In this document: piece after piece, positions 49,579-58,797 of the stretch | Position numbering within the stretch: the stretch's first letter is position 1 | Layout of the letters: each line of letters begins with the position of its first letter | Assembly (NCBI RefSeq): GCF_000498395.2 | Contig: NZ_CP010979.1 | Coordinates: forward strand, 5,304,501-5,368,500 | From: Pseudomonas putida S13.1.2 | GTDB taxonomy: Bacteria; Pseudomonadota; Gammaproteobacteria; Pseudomonadales; Pseudomonadaceae | DNA: 64,000 nt | Direction: 5' to 3' | Notes under the pieces: model-generated | Seen by the model: the letters and a program-made list of their open reading frames with translations, nothing else | What the model was told of the DNA's origin: nothing | Database searches by the model: none | Position numbers and translations under genes: made by a program

Positions 49579-50950
49579 GGCCATGCTCCAGCCAGGTCAG
49601 TGGTGAGGTGTCGGCATGCTGCAGGCCAAGGCGGTCCAGGGCTTCGTGCCAATCGCCGAGGCGCTGGGCATCGACGGCCTGGCCCGGTGCAGCCTGCAGC
49701 AGCCAGATACGGGTTGCGCCGGCATTGCGTGCCAGTTCGGCGAGCAGCGCCAGGCTGCCGCGGTCGGGCGAGCGCCGGGGGTCGCAGGCGATGGCCAGGC
49801 GTGCCGGGGGGAAGCGGCTGAGTTGTTCGAGCAGCCGGTTGCGCGACTCGCGGCTGTCGAGCACGCCGGCATCGATCACGCTTTTCGGCAAGGCGGGCGG
49901 CCAGGGGCGCTGGTCGTCCAGTTCCAGCCCCACCAGCAGGGCACCGCTGCTGCCGCTTTCCAGCTGGCCGGCGGCAAACTGTGGCAGGGCCTCGGGCGCG
50001 GCGTCCTGCACGCCGATGCGTTCGCTGCGTGGCATCAGTGCATCACGCAGTTGCGCGTAGCCGGGCAGGCTCAGGTCCAGCGCCAGGCGCTCGCGGCCCT
50101 GGCGCCAGCGCCACAGGCACAATGCGGCCAGTACCAGGCGTGGTAACAGGCCATACACCAGCACCACCCCTAGCAACCAGCTGGCCCAGGCCTGCCGGGC
50201 TTGCTCCAGGGCCGGCATGGTGTCGCCGCTGGCGCGGATCATGGCTTCGTCGGGCACGGCAAAGCCCAGCAGTGAAGGCAGGGCACCCAGCGCTTGGGTC
50301 AGGTGGATGAACGGGTCGGCGGCAAGCAGCGTGGTTTCCCAGACAAAGCCATAGCGCCGAGTCGCCAGCAAGGCCAGCAGCATGCCCAGGGCGGTGAGCA
50401 TGGCCAGCAGCCACAGGCCATGCACCAGCAGGCCAAGCAGCCAGCGGTTAAGGCGTTGGCGTTGCAGCAGCACCAGCAGTGCAGGTGCCAGGTGTGCGGC
50501 CTGGGCATCGCGGGCAAAGCGTTCACTCAGCCATAGCCACAGGCGCCCCAGCCCCGCGCCATGCTCGCCGCTCAGGGCAAAACCGATGGCCCAGCCCAGC
50601 AGCATCAGCAGGTTCAGCCCGAGCAGGCTGCCCAGGGCCCAGAATACGTTTACCGGTCGCTGCCCATCACCCAGGGCGGCCAGGGCCAGGCCCGCGCCGC
50701 TGAGCACGGCCATCACCAACAAGGCCAGCAGCGCCAGGCGCGCACCTTGCTTCCAGTGGCGCAGGGCGGCGCTCATGCCGTCGCGTTCGGCCAGGAACAG
50801 TGCACGGGTTTCGATGCGGGCCGCCAGGTCGCCGCCCAACTGGCGGGCGCGGCGGTTGGCTTCCTGGTCCTCCAGGGGGCCGGCGTGTTCCTCGCGCAGG
50901 CGTACCGCTTCGGTGAGCCAGCGCTTGTCCAGTGGAGTCGGTTCAGTCAC
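49571..50950 (-). CDS. DUF2868 membrane protein
   Basis: A 459-residue protein with four to five hydrophobic segments between about residues 75 and 300 (LALLALLVMAVLSGAGLAL, LLGLNLLMLLGWAIGFAL, LLVHGLWLLAMLTALGMLL, WLLGVVLVYGLLPRLVLAAL) and a C-terminal cytosolic domain. The GTG at 50950 is chosen because GGAAG is 5 bp upstream; an ATG at 50962 lacks a site but would add only four residues. It is upstream of and overlaps the DUF3482 gene, so the pair likely forms a membrane GTPase system. Function unknown. Confidence 0.8.
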   Translation of the reverse strand: MTEPTPLDKRWLTEAVRLREEHAGPLEDQEANRRARQLGGDLAARIETRALFLAERDGMSAALRHWKQGARLALLALLVMAVLSGAGLALAALGDGQRPVNVFWALGSLLGLNLLMLLGWAIGFALSGEHGAGLGRLWLWLSERFARDAQAAHLAPALLVLLQRQRLNRWLLGLLVHGLWLLAMLTALGMLLALLATRRYGFVWETTLLAADPFIHLTQALGALPSLLGFAVPDEAMIRASGDTMPALEQARQAWASWLLGVVLVYGLLPRLVLAALCLWRWRQGRERLALDLSLPGYAQLRDALMPRSERIGVQDAAPEALPQFAAGQLESGSSGALLVGLELDDQRPWPPALPKSVIDAGVLDSRESRNRLLEQLSRFPPARLAIACDPRRSPDRGSLALLAELARNAGATRIWLLQAAPGQAVDAQRLGDWHEALDRLGLQHADTSPLTWLEHGHD

Positions 50951-51016
50951 ATGGTCTTCCATTGCACAGGTCAGGGCAGAAGCATAACCCACACGCCCGG
51001 TGCTATCCTCGCTGGC

Positions 51017-51532
51017 ATGAATACATCACTCCCCCTTAGCCTGATCGCGGCTTACGCCGAGAACCGCGTGATTGGCATCGACAACTCCATGCCCTGGCAT
51101 TTGCCGGGGGATTTCAAGTACTTCAAGGCCACCACCCTGGGCAAGCCGATCATCATGGGGCGCAAGACCTGGGATTCGCTGGGGCGGCCGCTGCCTGGGC
51201 GGTTGAATATCGTCGTCAGCCGCCAGCCCGGCCTTGAACTGACAGGCGCGGAGGTATTTGCGTCGCTTGAAGAGGCGCTGGTGCGGGCCGAGCAGTGGGC
51301 GCGCGAGCAGGGCGTTGAAGAACTGATGCTGATTGGCGGGGCGCAGTTGTATGGGCAGGCGCTGGAGAAAGGGCTGGTCAGCCGCATGTACCTGACGCGG
51401 GTGGAAATGGCGCCGGAAGGGGATGCCTGGTTCCCTGCGTTTGATGAGGAGCATTGGACGCTGGAGTCGAGTGAGGCACAGGCTGAGGAAGGTAAGCCTG
51501 CTTATCACTTCGAGGTTTGGGACAAGGTTTGA
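51017..51532 (+). CDS. folA: Dihydrofolate reductase
   Basis: A 171-residue NADPH-dependent reductase regenerating tetrahydrofolate used by ThyA. It has IAAYAENRVIGIDNSMPWHL with the catalytic acidic residue in LPGDFKYFK, IIMGRKTWDSLGRPLPGR, and IGGAQLYGQAL. The start ATG at 51017 is the only sensible one; longer readings run through the opposite-strand DUF2868 gene. The ribosome site is weak. The gene is divergent from DUF2868 and convergent with tcyP. Confidence 0.97.
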   Translation: MNTSLPLSLIAAYAENRVIGIDNSMPWHLPGDFKYFKATTLGKPIIMGRKTWDSLGRPLPGRLNIVVSRQPGLELTGAEVFASLEEALVRAEQWAREQGVEELMLIGGAQLYGQALEKGLVSRMYLTRVEMAPEGDAWFPAFDEEHWTLESSEAQAEEGKPAYHFEVWDKV

Positions 51533-51539
51533 GATTGTC

Positions 51540-51558
51540 GGGGGCGCGAAGCGCCCCC
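51540..51558. terminator. GC-rich hairpin between folA and tcyP
   Basis: GGGGGCGC-GAA-GCGCCCCC, an 8-bp perfect stem with a 3-nt loop, 7 bp after the folA stop and 9 bp after the tcyP stop on the other strand. There is no T tract, so termination efficiency is unclear. Confidence 0.5.
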
Positions 51559-51567
51559 GGCGATCTG

Positions 51568-52959
51568 TCAGGAGTGGCTCAATTCGGCATGCTCATCGCC
51601 GGCCAGCACGTCCTTGTCGGTCTCTTTCAGCAGCTGGCTGGTGACCACGCCCGCGGTCATCGAACCGTTCACGTTCAGCGCCGTACGCCCCATGTCGATC
51701 AGCGGCTCCACCGAAATCAGCAACGCCACCAGCTCCACCGGCAAGCCCATGGCCGGCAGCACGATCAGCGCGGCAAAGGTGGCACCGCCACCCACGCCGG
51801 CAACCCCAGCCGAACTCAACGTGACGATGGCGACCAAGGTAGCGATCCACAACGGGTCGAAGGTATCGATGCCCACTGCCGGTGCCACCATCACCGCCAG
51901 CATGGCGGGATAGAGGCCGGCGCAGCCGTTCTGGCCAATGGTGGTGCCGAACGATGCGCTGAAGCTGGCGATCGACTGCGGCACACCCAGGCGGCGGGTT
52001 TGCGCTTCGATGTTCAGCGGAATGCTGGCGGCGCTGGAGCGGCTGGTGAAGGCGAAGGTCAGCACCGGCCATACTTTGCGGAAGAAGCGCAGCGGGCTCA
52101 CACCGGTCGCAGCCAGGATCACGGCATGCACCACGAACATCAGCCCCAGCCCCAGGTACGACACCACCACAAAGCTGCCCAGCTTGAGGATGTCTTCCAT
52201 GTTCGAGCTGGCCACCACCTTGGTCATCAACGCCAGCACGCCATACGGGGTCAGTTTCATTACCACCCGCACCAGGCGCATCACCCAGGCTTGCAGGGTG
52301 TCGATGGCCGACAGGGCGCGCTCGCCTTTCTCGGCATCGTCCTTGATCAGCTGCAGCGCGGCCAGGCCGACGAACACGGCGAAGATCACCACGCTGATGA
52401 TCGACGTCGGCTTGGCCCGCGCCAGGTCACCCACCGGGTTGCTGGGGATGAACGACAGCAGCAACTGCGGGATATTCAGGTCGGCGACCTTGCCGGCGTA
52501 GTCGCTGTGGATAACCTGCATGCGCGCGCTTTCCTGCACACCGGCCACCAGGCCTTCGGCACTCAGGCCGAACAGGTTGGTCAGCACGATGCCGATCAGC
52601 GCGGCAATGGCGGTGGTCAGCAGCAGGGTGCCGATGCTCAGTACGCTGATGCGGCCCAGCGACGAGGCATTGTGCAGGCGCGCAACGGCGCTGAGGATCG
52701 AGGCGAAGATCAGCGGCATGACAATCATCTGCAACAGGCCGACATAGCCGTTGCCGACCAGGTCGAGCCAGGCGATGGTGGCCTTGAGCACGGGGTGGCC
52801 AGCGCCGTAGATCGTGTGCAGGGCGAGGCCGAAGACGACGCCCAGCACCAGGCCCAGCAGTACCTTCTTGGCCAGGCTCCAGTCGGTGCGGCGGGTTTGT
52901 GCCAGGCCCAGCAACAGGGCCAGGAACGCCAGCAGGTTAAGTGACAGCGGCAGGTTCAT
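51568..52959 (-). CDS. tcyP: L-cystine/sodium symporter TcyP
   Basis: A 463-residue dicarboxylate/amino-acid:cation symporter-family protein. It resembles E. coli TcyP (YdjN, also 463 residues) along its length, e.g. WSLAKKVLLGLVLGVVFGLA, LLQMIVMPLIFASILSAVAR and HNASSLGRIS. A general C4-dicarboxylate carrier is less likely because of these stretches. The start at 52959 has GGAG 6 bp upstream. It gives the window a second probable sulfur amino-acid importer. Confidence 0.88.
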   Translation of the reverse strand: MNLPLSLNLLAFLALLLGLAQTRRTDWSLAKKVLLGLVLGVVFGLALHTIYGAGHPVLKATIAWLDLVGNGYVGLLQMIVMPLIFASILSAVARLHNASSLGRISVLSIGTLLLTTAIAALIGIVLTNLFGLSAEGLVAGVQESARMQVIHSDYAGKVADLNIPQLLLSFIPSNPVGDLARAKPTSIISVVIFAVFVGLAALQLIKDDAEKGERALSAIDTLQAWVMRLVRVVMKLTPYGVLALMTKVVASSNMEDILKLGSFVVVSYLGLGLMFVVHAVILAATGVSPLRFFRKVWPVLTFAFTSRSSAASIPLNIEAQTRRLGVPQSIASFSASFGTTIGQNGCAGLYPAMLAVMVAPAVGIDTFDPLWIATLVAIVTLSSAGVAGVGGGATFAALIVLPAMGLPVELVALLISVEPLIDMGRTALNVNGSMTAGVVTSQLLKETDKDVLAGDEHAELSHS

Positions 52960-53203
52960 TGAAGCTCCAGCAGAAAAAAGCAGAGGTGGCATCGCCTCTG
53001 TGAGCGATTGCGAACGGAAATGCTAACAGCCTGAAAACAAACGAATTTATACCCAAATGGAATTTGCATAGTCGTTTATGGAATAACGAAGTGTCGCGGA
53101 TTGCAATGAACGCGGCGTTTGCGGCTGTATAGAGGTCGTTATCGAGGGTTGGCAGTGGGGATTGTTGCACTAGCGTTTCTGGGTCATTTCAGGAGATTCG
53201 TAC

Positions 53204-54259
53204 ATGAAAGTCGCTGTGAAAGCCGCCGCCATCGGCCTGTCCCTGCTGTTCAGTATCGAAACCTTCGCCACCGAGCTCAAACATTGGCCTGCTGAGGCCG
53301 CCCGGCAGCTCGACAGCATGATTGCAGCCAACGCCAACAAGGGTAACTACGCGGTGTTCGACATGGACAACACCAGCTACCGCTATGACCTTGAAGAAGC
53401 CTTGCTGCCGTTCATGGAAAACAAGGGCCTGCTGAGCCGCGACAAGCTTGACCCGTCGCTGAAGCTGATGCCGTTCAAGGACACTGCCGAGCACAAGGAA
53501 AGCCTGTTCAGCTACTACTACCGGTTGTGCGAAGTCGACGACATGGTCTGCTACCCGTGGGTGGCCCAGGTGTTCTCGGGTTTTACCCTGAAGGAGTTGA
53601 AGGTGCAGGTGGATGAACTGATGGCTTCTACCAAGCCGATCCCCAGTACTTATTACGAAGGCGACCAGGTCAAGACCATCGAGGTACAGCCGCCCAAGGT
53701 CTTCAAGGGCCAGGCCGAGCTGTACAACAAGCTGATGGAGAATGGCATCGAGGTGTACGTGATTTCGGCGGCCTCCGAAGAGCTGGTGCGCATGGTCGCC
53801 TCGGACCCCAGGTACGGCTACAACGTGAAGCCGCAGAACGTGATCGGCGTGAGCCTGCTGCTAAAGGACCGCAGTAATGGCCAACTGACCACGGCACGCA
53901 AGCAGATCACTGCTGGCCACTACGATGCCAAGGCCAACGAAGGGCTGGAGCTGACCCCGTACCTGTGGACCCCGGCTACCTGGATGGCGGGCAAGCAGGC
54001 GGCCATCCTGACCTACATCGATGAATGGAAGAAGCCGGTGCTGGTGGGCGGCGACACGCCGACCAGCGATGGCTACATGCAGTTCCACGGGGTGGATGTG
54101 GGCAAAGGTGGCATCCACCTGTGGATAAACCGCAAGGCCAAGTACATGGACCAGCTTAACGGCATGATTACCAGGAATGCGGCGGCGCAGGCCAAGGAAG
54201 GGTTGCCGGTGACGGCGGACAAGAACTGGGTGATCGTGACGCCGGAGCAGATTCAGTAG
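53204..54259 (+). CDS. HAD-family periplasmic phosphatase, PchP-like (phosphorylcholine phosphatase)
   Basis: A 351-residue exported HAD phosphatase with signal peptide (VAVKAAAIGLSLLFSIETFA). The nucleophile motif is AVFDMDNTSYRYD with D53 and D55; motif II is in VYVISAASEE, motif III/IV in VLVGGDTPTSDGYM. The motif and total length resemble P. aeruginosa PchP, which releases choline from phosphorylcholine (from memory). The start lies after CAGGAG. It is flanked by tcyP (divergent, 244 bp away) and a REP pair. The 244-bp gap holds A+T-rich DNA but no clear element. Confidence 0.83.
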   Translation: MKVAVKAAAIGLSLLFSIETFATELKHWPAEAARQLDSMIAANANKGNYAVFDMDNTSYRYDLEEALLPFMENKGLLSRDKLDPSLKLMPFKDTAEHKESLFSYYYRLCEVDDMVCYPWVAQVFSGFTLKELKVQVDELMASTKPIPSTYYEGDQVKTIEVQPPKVFKGQAELYNKLMENGIEVYVISAASEELVRMVASDPRYGYNVKPQNVIGVSLLLKDRSNGQLTTARKQITAGHYDAKANEGLELTPYLWTPATWMAGKQAAILTYIDEWKKPVLVGGDTPTSDGYMQFHGVDVGKGGIHLWINRKAKYMDQLNGMITRNAAAQAKEGLPVTADKNWVIVTPEQIQ

Positions 54260-54271
54260 TTGTTGTGTTGT

Positions 54272-54379
54272 CTGTTCCGGCCTCTTCGCGGGTGAACCCG
54301 CTCCCACAGGTGCGCCACAGAATCTGAAATCAGTGTAGTACCCGTGGGAGCGGGTTTACCCGCGAAGGGGCCGGAACAG
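54272..54379. repeat. REP pair, class A, 39-bp imperfect arms
   Basis: Arms 54272-54310 and 54341-54379, CCGGCC sides outward with outer CTGTT/AACAG pairing. Core GTGAAC faces GTTTAC, so the arms are not perfect. Confidence 0.9.
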
Positions 54380-54383
54380 GCAT

Positions 54384-54411
54384 AAAAAAACCGGCACCCA
54401 GGGCGCCGGTT
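54384..54411 (-). terminator. Terminator of ilvD
   Basis: On the minus strand a stem AACCGGC/GCCGGTT is followed by seven T residues (complement of 54384-54390). It lies 23 bp after the ilvD stop. Confidence 0.82.
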
Positions 54412-54433
54412 CTTCTTTCACGCTAAAAAAGCC

Positions 54434-56275
54434 TCAGAGCCCTTCCAGCATCGCCTTGTTGCGCACCGCACCCTTGTCGGCACTGGTCGCCAGCAGGGCG
54501 TAGGCCTTCAGCGCGGTGGTCACCTTGCGTGGGCGCACTTCAGCGGGCTTCCAGCCCTTCTTGTCCTGCTCGATGCGGCGCTCGGCCAGCTCTTCGTCGC
54601 TGACCAGCAGGTTGATCGAACGGTTGGGGATGTCGATCAACACCTTGTCGCCATCACGGACCAGGCCGATGGCGCCGCCAGCAGCGGCTTCCGGCGAGGC
54701 GTGGCCGATCGACAGGCCCGAGGTGCCGCCCGAGAAGCGGCCGTCGGTGAGCAGGGCGCAGGCCTTGCCCAGGCCTTTGGACTTCAGGTACGAGGTCGGG
54801 TACAGCATTTCCTGCATGCCCGGGCCGCCTTTCGGGCCTTCGTAGCGGATGATCACGATGTCGCCGGCCTTCACTTCGTCGGCGAGGATGCCGCGCACGG
54901 CGCTGTCCTGGCTCTCGAAGATCTTGGCATTGCCTTCGAACACGTGGATCGATTCGTCGACACCGGCGGTTTTCACCACGCAACCGTCAACGGCGATGTT
55001 GCCGTACAGCACAGCCAGGCCGCCTTCTTGCGAGTAGGCGTGCTCGAAGCTGCGGATGCAGCCGTTTTCGCGGTCGTCATCAAGGGTTTCCCAACGGGTC
55101 GACTGGCTGAACGCAGTCTGGGTCGGGATACCGGCAGGGCCGGCCTTGAAGAAGGTGTGCACGGCTTCGTCATCGGTCTGGGTGATGTCCCATTTGGCGA
55201 TGGCTTCTTCCATGCTGCGGCTGTGCACGGTCGGCAGGTCGGTGTGCAACAGGCCGCCACGGGCCAGCGAACCGAGGATGCTGAAGATGCCGCCGGCGCG
55301 GTGCACGTCTTCCATGTGGTACTTCTGGATGTTCGGCGCCACTTTGCACAGTTGCGGCACTTTACGCGACAGGCGGTCGATGTCCCGCAGGTCGAATTCG
55401 ACTTCGCCTTCCTGGGCTGCGGCCAGCAGGTGCAGGATGGTGTTGGTCGAGCCGCCCATGGCGATGTCCAGCATCATGGCGTTTTCAAACGCCTTGAAGT
55501 TGGCGATGCTGCGCGGGAGGACCGACTCGTCGTTCTCGCCGTAGTAGCGCTTGCACAGCTCGACAATGGTGCGGCCGGCAGTGAGGAACAGCTGCTCGCG
55601 GTCGGCGTGGGTGGCCAGGGTCGAACCGTTGCCCGGCAGGGCCAGGCCCAGGGCCTCGGTCAGGCAGTTCATCGAGTTGGCGGTGAACATGCCGGAACAC
55701 GAACCGCAGGTCGGGCAGGCGCTGCGCTCGTATTCGGCGACTTTTTCGTCGGACGCCGTGGAGTCGGCGGCGATGACCATGGCGTCGACCAGGTCCAGGC
55801 CGTGGCTGGCCAGTTTGGTCTTGCCGGCTTCCATCGGGCCACCGGAAACGAAGATCACCGGGATGTTCAGGCGCAGGGCCGCCATCAGCATGCCGGGGGT
55901 GATCTTGTCGCAGTTGGAGATGCACACGATGGCGTCGGCGCAGTGGGCGTTGACCATGTATTCCACGGCGTCGGCAATGATCTCGCGGCTTGGCAGCGAG
56001 TACAGCATGCCGTCGTGGCCCATGGCGATGCCGTCATCGACCGCGATGGTGTTGAATTCCTTGGCCACGCCACCGGCGCGTTCGATTTCGCGGGCAACCA
56101 GCTGGCCCAGGTCCTTCAGGTGCACGTGGCCCGGGACGAACTGGGTGAACGAGTTGGCGATGGCGATGATCGGTTTCTTGAAATCTTCGTCCTTCATCCC
56201 GGTAGCGCGCCACAGGGCACGGGCGCCGGCCATGTTGCGGCCTTGGGTGGAAGTCTTGGAACGATAATCAGGCAT
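54434..56275 (-). CDS. ilvD: Dihydroxy-acid dehydratase
   Basis: A 613-residue iron-sulfur dehydratase of valine/isoleucine synthesis, forming the 2-oxo acids. Cluster cysteines are in ISNCDKITPGML and SACPTCGSCSGMFTAN; other signatures are DGIAMGHDGMLYSLPSRE and TDGRFSGGTSGLSIGH. AGGAG lies upstream of the ATG. It stands alone on the minus strand with its own promoter region (56276-56510), in which a TAGAAT -10-like hexamer lies at 56449-56454 on the minus strand. Confidence 0.97.
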   Translation of the reverse strand: MPDYRSKTSTQGRNMAGARALWRATGMKDEDFKKPIIAIANSFTQFVPGHVHLKDLGQLVAREIERAGGVAKEFNTIAVDDGIAMGHDGMLYSLPSREIIADAVEYMVNAHCADAIVCISNCDKITPGMLMAALRLNIPVIFVSGGPMEAGKTKLASHGLDLVDAMVIAADSTASDEKVAEYERSACPTCGSCSGMFTANSMNCLTEALGLALPGNGSTLATHADREQLFLTAGRTIVELCKRYYGENDESVLPRSIANFKAFENAMMLDIAMGGSTNTILHLLAAAQEGEVEFDLRDIDRLSRKVPQLCKVAPNIQKYHMEDVHRAGGIFSILGSLARGGLLHTDLPTVHSRSMEEAIAKWDITQTDDEAVHTFFKAGPAGIPTQTAFSQSTRWETLDDDRENGCIRSFEHAYSQEGGLAVLYGNIAVDGCVVKTAGVDESIHVFEGNAKIFESQDSAVRGILADEVKAGDIVIIRYEGPKGGPGMQEMLYPTSYLKSKGLGKACALLTDGRFSGGTSGLSIGHASPEAAAGGAIGLVRDGDKVLIDIPNRSINLLVSDEELAERRIEQDKKGWKPAEVRPRKVTTALKAYALLATSADKGAVRNKAMLEGL

Positions 56276-56513
56276 GAAACACTCCTGGCGGCTTAATCAG
56301 GTCACATAAAGGGGAGTGAGCTTCTCTTGTCCTTTGTGCCGCAGGCCGGTTGCCACTGGCACGGATGGGGCCGAAGACAGCACGGGATCGCCGCGTGCTT
56401 GGCCAGAGCTCATAAACCCGCCGGGGATGACTGGCGATGAATAGGCCGATTCTACACCGCTGGCGCGGTGAGGGAATGCAGATATGGATGGTTGGCGGGG
56501 AGTTTGCAGCAGG

Positions 56514-56536
56514 AAAGGGCCGCTGGGCGGCCCTTT
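56514..56536 (-). terminator. Hairpin after rlmI
   Basis: AAAGGGCCGC (56514-56523) and GCGGCCCTTT (56527-56536) form a perfect 10-bp stem with a 3-nt loop, 10 bp past the rlmI stop. Confidence 0.65.
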
Positions 56537-56546
56537 GTAGCAGATA

Positions 56547-57743
56547 TCAGCTATTTGGCAGCAAGCGGCACGTGATGCTCTTGATGTAGCGGGTTTCGGC
56601 GATGGCCGGGTGCACCGGGTGGTCCGGGCCCTGGCCGCCGCGCTCGAGCAGCTGCATGTTGCGGTCCAGGTGGCGGGCGCTGGTCAGCAGGATGTTGTTC
56701 AGGTCGTCCTCGGGCAAGTGCATCGAGCACGAAGCGCTGACCAGGATGCCGTCCTTGTTCAGCATGCGCATGGCCTGTTCGTTCAGGCGGCGGTAAGCCG
56801 CTTCGCCGTTTTTCAGGTCCTTCTTGCGCTTGATGAAGGCGGGTGGGTCGGCAATGATCACGTCGAAGCGCTCTTCGGCAGCCTTGAGCTCGCGCAGGGC
56901 TTCGAACACGTCGCCTTCGATGCAGGTCAGCTTCTCGCTGATGCCGTTCAGTGCCGCGTTACGCTCCACGCCATCGAGGGCAAAGCCCGAGGCATCGACA
57001 CAGAACACTTCGCTGGCGCCGAAGGCACCGGCCTGCACGCCCCAGCCACCGATGTAGCTGAACAGGTCGAGTACACGCTTGCCTTTCACGTACGGCGCCA
57101 GGCGCGCGCGGTTCATGCGGTGGTCGTAGAACCAGCCGGTTTTCTGGCCTTCACGCACCGGGGCTTCGAACTTGACGCCGTTCTCTTCCAGCGCCACCCA
57201 GTCCGGTACTTCGCCGTAGACGGTCTCGACATAGCGCTGCAGGCCTTCGGCGTCACGCGCGGCGGAGTCGTTCTTGAACAGGATGCCGCTGGGCTTGAGC
57301 ACCTGCACCAGGGCCGCGATCACGTCGTCCTTGTGCGCTTCCATGGTGGCCGAGGCCAATTGCACCACGAGGATGTCGAAGAAGCGGTCGACCACCAGGC
57401 CCGGCAGCAGGTCGGAATCGCCGTAGACCAGGCGGTAGCACGGCTTGTCGAACAGGCGCTCGCGCAGCGACAGGGCGACGTTCAGGCGGTGCACCAGCAG
57501 CGACTTGTCCAGCGGCAGCTTGATGTCGCGCGACAGCAGGCGGGCGCAGATCAGGTTGTTGGGGCTGAGTGCGACGATGCCCAGCGGCTTGCCGTTGGCC
57601 GCCTCGAGAACGGCCTGCTGACCGGCCTGAAAGCCTTGCAGCGGGGTCGCGGTGACGTCGACTTCGTTGCTGTAGACCCACAGGTGGCCGGCGCGCAGGC
57701 GGCGGTCGGCATTGGCTTTGAGGCGAAGGCTGGGCAGGGACAT
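56547..57743 (-). CDS. rlmI: 23S rRNA (cytosine-1962-C5) methyltransferase
   Basis: A 398-residue SAM-dependent methyltransferase with an N-terminal PUA-like domain (LRAGHLWVYSNEVD) and a Rossmann domain: VLDLFSYIGGWGVQA, FDVIIADPPAFIKRKKDL and LVSASCSMHLPEDD. This matches RlmI, which modifies 23S rRNA C1962. The ATG at 57743 has GGAG 7 bp upstream; longer readings run through a hairpin and are rejected. A minus-strand -10 TATACT lies at 57770-57775. Confidence 0.92.
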   Translation of the reverse strand: MSLPSLRLKANADRRLRAGHLWVYSNEVDVTATPLQGFQAGQQAVLEAANGKPLGIVALSPNNLICARLLSRDIKLPLDKSLLVHRLNVALSLRERLFDKPCYRLVYGDSDLLPGLVVDRFFDILVVQLASATMEAHKDDVIAALVQVLKPSGILFKNDSAARDAEGLQRYVETVYGEVPDWVALEENGVKFEAPVREGQKTGWFYDHRMNRARLAPYVKGKRVLDLFSYIGGWGVQAGAFGASEVFCVDASGFALDGVERNAALNGISEKLTCIEGDVFEALRELKAAEERFDVIIADPPAFIKRKKDLKNGEAAYRRLNEQAMRMLNKDGILVSASCSMHLPEDDLNNILLTSARHLDRNMQLLERGGQGPDHPVHPAIAETRYIKSITCRLLPNS

Positions 57744-57802
57744 GACGTCGCTCCGGAAAAAAGAGCGGGAGTATAGCGTGTCTGCGGTGCTTTCGCCTTT
57801 AG

Positions 57803-57866
57803 AGGTGCAGCGCCTGGGAGATCGAGCGCCGCCCGCGCGGCGCTCGATTTCCCAGGCGCTGCACCT
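57803..57866. repeat. Long near-perfect hairpin, unrelated to the REP classes
   Basis: Arms 57803-57832 and 57837-57866 are 30 bp each with one mismatch and a 4-nt spacer. It contains GCAGCGCCTGGGAGATCGAG and occurs once in the window, between divergent rlmI and the HDOD gene. Possible roles are cruciform, insulator or RNA structure. Confidence 0.9.
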
Positions 57867-57921
57867 GTCACGGCGAGCGCAGAGAGGGTTAAAATCCCCG
57901 GTCCTAAACGAGTGTGCACGT

Positions 57922-58794
57922 ATGTCCCAAGAACTCAGCGCCGAACAGATCCAGCAAGCCTTGCAAGGCATCACCATCCCGCCGCAACCGCAGATCATGG
58001 TCGACCTGCAGTTCGAGCAGTACATGCCTGACCCGGACCTGGAAACCATCGCCAAGCTGATTTCCCAGGACCCGGGGCTCTCGGGCGCCTTGCTCAAGCT
58101 GGTCAATTCCCCGCACTTCGGCCTTTCCAACAAGATCGGCTCGATTCAGCGCGCGGTGAACCTCCTGGGCAGCCGTTCGATCATCAACCTGATCAATGCC
58201 CAATCGATCAAGGGCGAGATGAGCGACGAGACCATCGTCACCCTCAACCGCTTCTGGGACACCGCCCAGGATGTGGCGATGACCTGCCTGACGCTCGCCA
58301 AGCGCACCGGTATCCAGCCCGCGGACGAGGCTTACACCCTGGGCCTGTTCCATGACTGTGGCGTGCCGCTGATGCTCAAGCGCTTCCCCGACTATATGGA
58401 TGTGCTGGTGCAGGCCTATGCCCAGGCCGACGAAGAAACGCGGGTGGTCGACACCGAAAACCGCGTGTTCAACACCAACCATTCGGTGGTCGGTTATTTC
58501 ACCGCCAAGTCGTGGCGCCTGCCTGAGCACCTCACGGCAGCCATCGCCAACCATCACAACGCCCTGGCGGTGTTCCGCGACGAGAGCTCGCGCAATGCCC
58601 AGAGCCAGCTGAAAAACCTGCTGGCGGTACTGAAGATGGCCGAGCACATCTGCGCGTCCTACCGGGTGCTCGGCAACCAGGCGGTGGACCACGAATGGAA
58701 CGTGGTCGGCCCGCTGGTGCTCGATTACATCGGTCTGTCGGAATACGATTTCGAAAACCTCAAACAGAACATTCGCGAGCTGAGCGGGCACTGA
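57922..58794 (+). CDS. HDOD domain protein
   Basis: A 290-residue protein consisting of an HDOD domain, related to HD phosphohydrolases. Features include SQDPGLSGALLKLVNSPHFG, SIQRAVNLLGSRSIINL, and GLFHDCGVPLMLKRFP. The catalytic HD pair is partly kept (FHDCG), but most HDOD proteins are not shown to be enzymes and act in signalling. The ATG at 57922 is the family start. A TAAAAT -10-like hexamer is at 57890-57895. mutM begins 3 bp after the stop. Confidence 0.87.
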   Translation: MSQELSAEQIQQALQGITIPPQPQIMVDLQFEQYMPDPDLETIAKLISQDPGLSGALLKLVNSPHFGLSNKIGSIQRAVNLLGSRSIINLINAQSIKGEMSDETIVTLNRFWDTAQDVAMTCLTLAKRTGIQPADEAYTLGLFHDCGVPLMLKRFPDYMDVLVQAYAQADEETRVVDTENRVFNTNHSVVGYFTAKSWRLPEHLTAAIANHHNALAVFRDESSRNAQSQLKNLLAVLKMAEHICASYRVLGNQAVDHEWNVVGPLVLDYIGLSEYDFENLKQNIRELSGH

Positions 58795-58797
58795 CAC

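Noticed and set aside
50561..51016. N-terminal extension of folA
   Set aside because: It reads antisense to the DUF2868 gene and is Gln/Ala-rich; DHFR begins at 51017.
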